DNA of 64,000 nucleotides from Actinomycetales bacterium (GTDB lineage: Bacteria; Actinomycetota; Actinomycetes; Actinomycetales; Kineosporiaceae), in contig JAAYAH010000037.1 of assembly GCA_012719445.1 (NCBI GenBank), positions 1 through 64,000 on the forward strand, read 5' to 3'. Numbering within the stretch: the stretch's first letter is position 1; every line of letters begins with the position of its first letter. The notes under the pieces are model-generated. The model did not search any database and had not been told where the DNA came from. It was given only the letters and a program-made list of their open reading frames with translations. Shown in pieces: positions 60,928-64,000 of the stretch. A program made the translations under genes and the position numbers.

Positions 60928-63127
60928 CCACGGGCCCGGGGCCCAGCCGGGGTCCGCCCCCGACCACGGTCCGGGGTCCCGTCCCCAGGCAGCGCTCGGC
61001 CACGGTCCGGCCTCCGAGCACGGTCCCGGCGACGACTCCCGGCCCGGCCGGGCGGTCCGGGGTCGGCGCATCCTCTTCGGCGGTGACTACAACCCGGAGC
61101 AGTGGGACGACGACGTCCTGGCCGAGGACGACGTCCTCATGCGCCGGGCGCGGGTCACCGCGGCGACGGTCGGGGTGTTCTCGTGGTCCTGCCTCGAACC
61201 GGAGGAGGGCAGGTACGACTTCGGCTGGCTGGACCGCACCATGGACCGGTTGCACGCCGTCGGCGTCCGGGTGGTGCTGGCGACCCCCACCGCCTCGCCG
61301 CCGCCGTGGTTCACCGTCGCCCACCCCGACGCGCTGCCGGTCACCCCGGAGGGGACCCGGCTGTGGCACGGCAGCAGGGACACCTACTGCGTCGCGGCCC
61401 CGGCCTACCGGGCGGCGGCGCTGCGGATCGCCACCGCCCTCGCCGAGCGCTACGCGGACCACCCGGCGCTGGCCTTGTGGCACCTCCACAACGAGTACGG
61501 GACGTTGTGCTGGTGCGACCACGTCGCGGCGGCCTTCCGGGTATGGCTGAGGCGGCGTCACGGGGAGGGACGGGACGGCCTGGAGTCCCTCAACCAGGCC
61601 TGGAACACGGCGTTCTGGAGCCAGCGGTACACCTCGTGGGAGCACGTGCTGCCGCCGCGGGCCACCCAGTACCTGCACAACCCCGCGCAGGTGCTCGACT
61701 TCCGCCGGTTCTTCTCCGACGAGCTGCTCGCCGCCTACCGCGAGCAGCGCGACGCCGTCCGTCGGTTCACCCCCGACGTCCCGGTGACGACGAACTTCAT
61801 GCTGCCCGACTACCAGAACCTGGACTTCTGGCGGTGGAGCCGCGAGGTCGACGTCGTGGCCGTCGACCACTACCTGGCCACCCCCGACCCGGAGGGGCGG
61901 GCCGACCTGGCCTTCGGGGCCGACCGGGCCCGCTCGTTCAACGGCGGACGGCCGTGGCTGCTCATGGAGCAGGCCCCGAACCTCGTCTTCGACGCGGGCA
62001 TCCTGCGGGCCAAGACCCCCGGTCGGATGCTCGGCGACAGCCTCGCCTACCTGGCCCGCGGCTCCGACGCGGTGATGTTCTTCCAGTGGCGCCCCGGCCG
62101 GACCGGCTCCGAGGTCCACCACTCCGCGATGGTGCCGCACGCCGGCGCCGACACCCGGGTCTTCCGGGAGGTCGTGGAGCTGGGCGAGACCCTCGGCAGG
62201 CTCGACGAGGTGGTCGGCAGCACGCTGCGGGCCGACGTCGCGATCCTGTGGGACGCCGACGCCTGGTGGGCGCTGGAAGCCCCTGGGTCCCCGTCACCGC
62301 GGATGCGCTACCTCGATGCGCTCCGCCAGGCGCACCATGCCCTGTGGCGGGCGGGCGTCGTCACCGACTTCGCCCACCCGGAGGACGACCTGTCGCGCTA
62401 CCGGCTGGTGCTCGCCCCGAGCGCGTACCTGCTCTCCGACGCCGCGGCGGCCTCGCTGTCGGCCTACGTCGACGGTGGCGGTCACCTGTTCGTCGGCTGC
62501 TTCTCCGGGGTGGTGGACGCCACGGGCCGCACCCGACTCGGCGGCTATCCCGGCGGCCTGCGCGACGTGCTCGGGATCCGGGTCGAGGAGTTCCGCCCGC
62601 TCGCGGACGGCGAGGAGGTCGTGCTCGCCCGGGCTCCGGCCTGGCCTGCCGAGGGTCGGCCGGACGGCGCTCCTGACCAGTCCCGGGACGACGCCCCGGA
62701 CGGGGCCCGGGACGGGGGGCTGCGCGGGCGGTTGTGGTCGGAGTACCTGCACGCCCCGGGCGCCGAGGTGCTGGCCGGGTACCGGGGCGGGGTGCTCGAC
62801 GGGCAGCCGGCCGTCACCCGGAACCGGTGGGGTACCGGCACCGGCTGGTACTGCTCCACCCGGTTGCGCGACGACGACCTCGCCGCTCTGCTCGCCGAGG
62901 TCGGCAGGGCCGCCGGGGTCGCCCCGACGTGCCCCGGCCTGCCCGAGGGGGTCGAGGCGGTGCGCCGGCTGGCCCCGGACGGGCGGAGCTGGCTGTTCGC
63001 GTTCAACGACTCCGGAGCCGCGGTCGAGGTGCCGGCCAGGGGAGTGGAGCTGCTCACCGGCGCGGTGGTCACCGGCGCCGTCGAGGTGCAGTCCGGCGGG
63101 GTCGCCGTGGTCCGCGAGACCGGATGA
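60920..63127 (+). CDS. GH42 beta-galactosidase
   Basis: A 735-residue cytosolic enzyme. After a 48-residue low-complexity N-terminus with HGPG repeats comes RRILFGGDYNPEQWDDDVLAEDD, the GH42 opening. The acid/base is the Glu of WHLHNEYGTLCWCD and the nucleophile the Glu of WLLMEQAPN; VTTNFMLPDYQNLDFWRWS and VMFFQWRPGRTGSEVHHSAMVPH are characteristic. The trimerisation and C-terminal domains are present, with an Asp/Arg-rich insertion near residues 580-600. It would remove galactose from imported oligosaccharides. Start: GTG overlapping the GH3 end by eight bases; the exact start is uncertain because of the repetitive lead. Confidence 0.92.
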   Translation: MPDHGPGAQPGSAPDHGPGSRPQAALGHGPASEHGPGDDSRPGRAVRGRRILFGGDYNPEQWDDDVLAEDDVLMRRARVTAATVGVFSWSCLEPEEGRYDFGWLDRTMDRLHAVGVRVVLATPTASPPPWFTVAHPDALPVTPEGTRLWHGSRDTYCVAAPAYRAAALRIATALAERYADHPALALWHLHNEYGTLCWCDHVAAAFRVWLRRRHGEGRDGLESLNQAWNTAFWSQRYTSWEHVLPPRATQYLHNPAQVLDFRRFFSDELLAAYREQRDAVRRFTPDVPVTTNFMLPDYQNLDFWRWSREVDVVAVDHYLATPDPEGRADLAFGADRARSFNGGRPWLLMEQAPNLVFDAGILRAKTPGRMLGDSLAYLARGSDAVMFFQWRPGRTGSEVHHSAMVPHAGADTRVFREVVELGETLGRLDEVVGSTLRADVAILWDADAWWALEAPGSPSPRMRYLDALRQAHHALWRAGVVTDFAHPEDDLSRYRLVLAPSAYLLSDAAAASLSAYVDGGGHLFVGCFSGVVDATGRTRLGGYPGGLRDVLGIRVEEFRPLADGEEVVLARAPAWPAEGRPDGAPDQSRDDAPDGARDGGLRGRLWSEYLHAPGAEVLAGYRGGVLDGQPAVTRNRWGTGTGWYCSTRLRDDDLAALLAEVGRAAGVAPTCPGLPEGVEAVRRLAPDGRSWLFAFNDSGAAVEVPARGVELLTGAVVTGAVEVQSGGVAVVRETG

Positions 63128-63134
63128 TCCCGCC

Positions 63135-63162
63135 GCGACCCGCGACCCGCGACCCGCGACCC
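63135..63162. repeat. Four tandem copies of gcgaccc
   Basis: A 7-bp unit in tandem just after the GH42 stop; two further copies at 63184-63197 follow a repeat of gatcccgcc. The stretch 63128-63271 holds no gene. Confidence 0.7.
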
Positions 63163-63271
63163 GCGAGACCGGGTGATCCCGCCGCGACCCGCGACGGCGG
63201 ATCAGGGCGTCGGCAGGCCCGACCCCGGTGATCGACCGGATCGCTCCTGGCCACCGCCTATGCTCCGGGGA

Positions 63272-63697
63272 GTGACGACCCACGGCGTGCAGGGCGACTC
63301 CGGGCAGGAACCGGGCCAGGACGACGGGCGACCCCGGCACCCGTCGGCGGTGTACGGGGTCGGCACCGATCCCGACCCGCGCTTCTCCCTCGCCAACGAA
63401 CGGACCACGCTGGCCTGGGAGCGCACCGCGCTCGCCGTCGTCGCCGCGGGGATCGGGCTGACCTCCCTCGCCAACCTCACCGCGCTGCCGCGGGGGGTGT
63501 ACGTGCTGTCGCTGGGCATGTGCCTGGCCGGAGGCTGGCTGGCGATCGCGGCGGTCCTCGACTGGCGGCGCCGGGAGCTGGCCCTGCGCACCGGGTGCGT
63601 CCTCCCCGCCCCCCGGTCGCTGCCCTGGCTCGCCGGGACGGTGGCCCTGGTCGCCCTGGCTCTCGCCTGCTGCGTGCTCGTCGTCGCCTGGGGGTGA
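63272..63697 (+). CDS. DUF202 (YidH-type) membrane protein
   Basis: A 141-residue protein. A polar lead of about 45 residues precedes DPRFSLANERTTLAWERTALAVVAAGIGLTSL, the conserved DUF202 start with its LAxERTxLAWxRT pattern and first span. Two further spans follow: GVYVLSLGMCLAGGWLAIAAVL and SLPWLAGTVALVALALACCVLVVAWG. Function unknown. Start: GTG seven bases after TATGCT, no ribosome site, so leaderless; an ATG at 63260 lies within that hexamer and is unlikely. Confidence 0.88.
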   Translation: MTTHGVQGDSGQEPGQDDGRPRHPSAVYGVGTDPDPRFSLANERTTLAWERTALAVVAAGIGLTSLANLTALPRGVYVLSLGMCLAGGWLAIAAVLDWRRRELALRTGCVLPAPRSLPWLAGTVALVALALACCVLVVAWG

Positions 63698-63736
63698 CCC
63701 GGCCACCGCGACACCGCTCGGCGTGTCACCGCTCGC

Positions 63737-63778
63737 CGCGTCACCCTCACCGCGTCACCCTCACCGCGACACCCTCGC
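63737..63778. repeat. Three tandem 14-bp units
   Basis: cgcgtcaccctcac at 63737-63750 and 63751-63764, with a third variant at 63765-63778. Looser copies precede it from 63706. The region 63698-63915 holds no gene. Confidence 0.7.
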
Positions 63779-63805
63779 CGCGGCGTCCCTCGTTCCGGAG
63801 GTCCT

Positions 63806-63858
63806 CAAGATCTTGGTGAATGCGAACCGTGGAGCGCGTCGGATCCACCAAGATCTTG
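63806..63858. repeat. 53-bp palindromic element, copy 2
   Basis: Arms caagatcttggtg (63806-63818) and caccaagatcttg (63846-63858) are perfect; including the next four bases the layout (17-base arms, 19-base loop) equals that of the element at 37857-37909. The right arm shares ggatccaccaagatctt with copy 1; the loops are unrelated. Confidence 0.75.
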
Positions 63859-63915
63859 GTTGTGCCCCTGTGGCCCGCCGCACGGTGTTCTCCGTACGGC
63901 GGTTAGCGTGACCGG

Positions 63916-64000
63916 GTGAGCAGCGAGCGCTCGGTCCGGCGGTCTCCGCACCCGGATGCCGGGATCCGGGACGCCGTCCGGCTGCTCCCACCGGTTCTCC
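63916..64000 (+). CDS. Partial gene at the window edge
   Basis: An open frame from GTG runs off the end: VSSERSVRRSPHPDAGIRD, then AVRLLPPVL. TAGCGT (63904-63909) ends six bases before the GTG, the leaderless pattern seen at other genes in this window. Too short to assign. Confidence 0.4.
   Translation, partial: MSSERSVRRSPHPDAGIRDAVRLLPPVL

Noticed and set aside
57418-61071. 1217-codon open frame on the minus strand
   Set aside because: It is the antisense shadow of the GH3 gene and its leader; its product has no domains and is dominated by Arg, Gly and Val-Asp runs, as GC-rich shadows are.

Overview
The window is GC-rich (well above 70% by eye), uses GTG starts often, and carries secreted glycosidases with Thr-rich linkers and CBM2 modules, an AfsR/SARP-type regulator, a sporulation-type Spo0M protein and DUF6318/LCP/sucrase-ferredoxin families. 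This points to a free-living, plant-biomass-degrading actinobacterium, most likely of the Pseudonocardiales or a related order. The order is inferred from family content only.

Layout. 1-845: no sound gene, possibly a decayed one. 846-3983: SARP regulator. 4150-5670: secreted GH62 arabinofuranosidase with CBM13. 6080-10180: methyltransferase, Spo0M, Bax-inhibitor-like membrane protein and an APS kinase with a degenerate N-terminal sulfurylase-like part. 10343-11734: a glutamine-synthetase-fold protein that appears to have lost three metal-binding glutamates. 12184-15634: LCP transferase, sucrase/ferredoxin-like protein, secreted/membrane protein. 16316-21621: secreted GH5_8-type mannanase-CBM2, MsrA, cystathionine gamma-synthase, secreted CE1-type esterase-CBM2. 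22258-26599: LacI regulator, phosphomannose isomerase, and a fusion of a peptidase-S51-like domain with a cysteinyl-tRNA-synthetase-type C-terminus. 27011-28469: an AT-richer pair, DUF6318-type lipoprotein and PKD-like secreted protein. 29152-31186: Gfo/Idh/MocA oxidoreductase and acyltransferase. 31241-34534: DeoR-galT-galK operon. 34934-39383: TrpS, 2'-5' RNA ligase-like protein, YihY, D,D-carboxypeptidase. 39553-41040: a wrecked succinate dehydrogenase operon (sdhC and sdhD whole, sdhA and sdhB collapsed into remnants). 41307-47917: GDP-mannose pyrophosphorylase, methylmalonyl-CoA-mutase large subunit, M20 amidohydrolase, MenC, and an EspG-like protein with a Gly/Tyr insert. 48513-63127: a divergent sugar-uptake and glycosidase locus. 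63272-63697: DUF202 membrane protein; a partial gene follows.

The most coherent system is 48513-63127. One arm encodes a Tat-type lipoprotein solute-binding protein, two ABC permeases, GH95 and GH31; the other encodes a very large GH3 and a GH42. The four exo-activities suggested by these families (fucosidase/galactosidase, alpha-xylosidase, beta-glucosidase, beta-galactosidase) are what is needed to dismantle imported xyloglucan oligosaccharides. The 708-bp divergent region holds a promoter for each arm, each overlapped or followed by a LacI-type operator with core GAAnCGCTTC. The same core sits upstream of the distant GH62 gene, so these may form one regulon; the LacI protein at 22258 is one candidate regulator. 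Galactose and mannose released by these enzymes could enter through galT/galK and through phosphomannose isomerase and GDP-mannose synthesis, also in the window.

Many genes here seem to be leaderless: a -10 hexamer lies 6-8 bases before the start codon, and this was used to choose several starts. All statements come from reading the sequence; no database search was possible.
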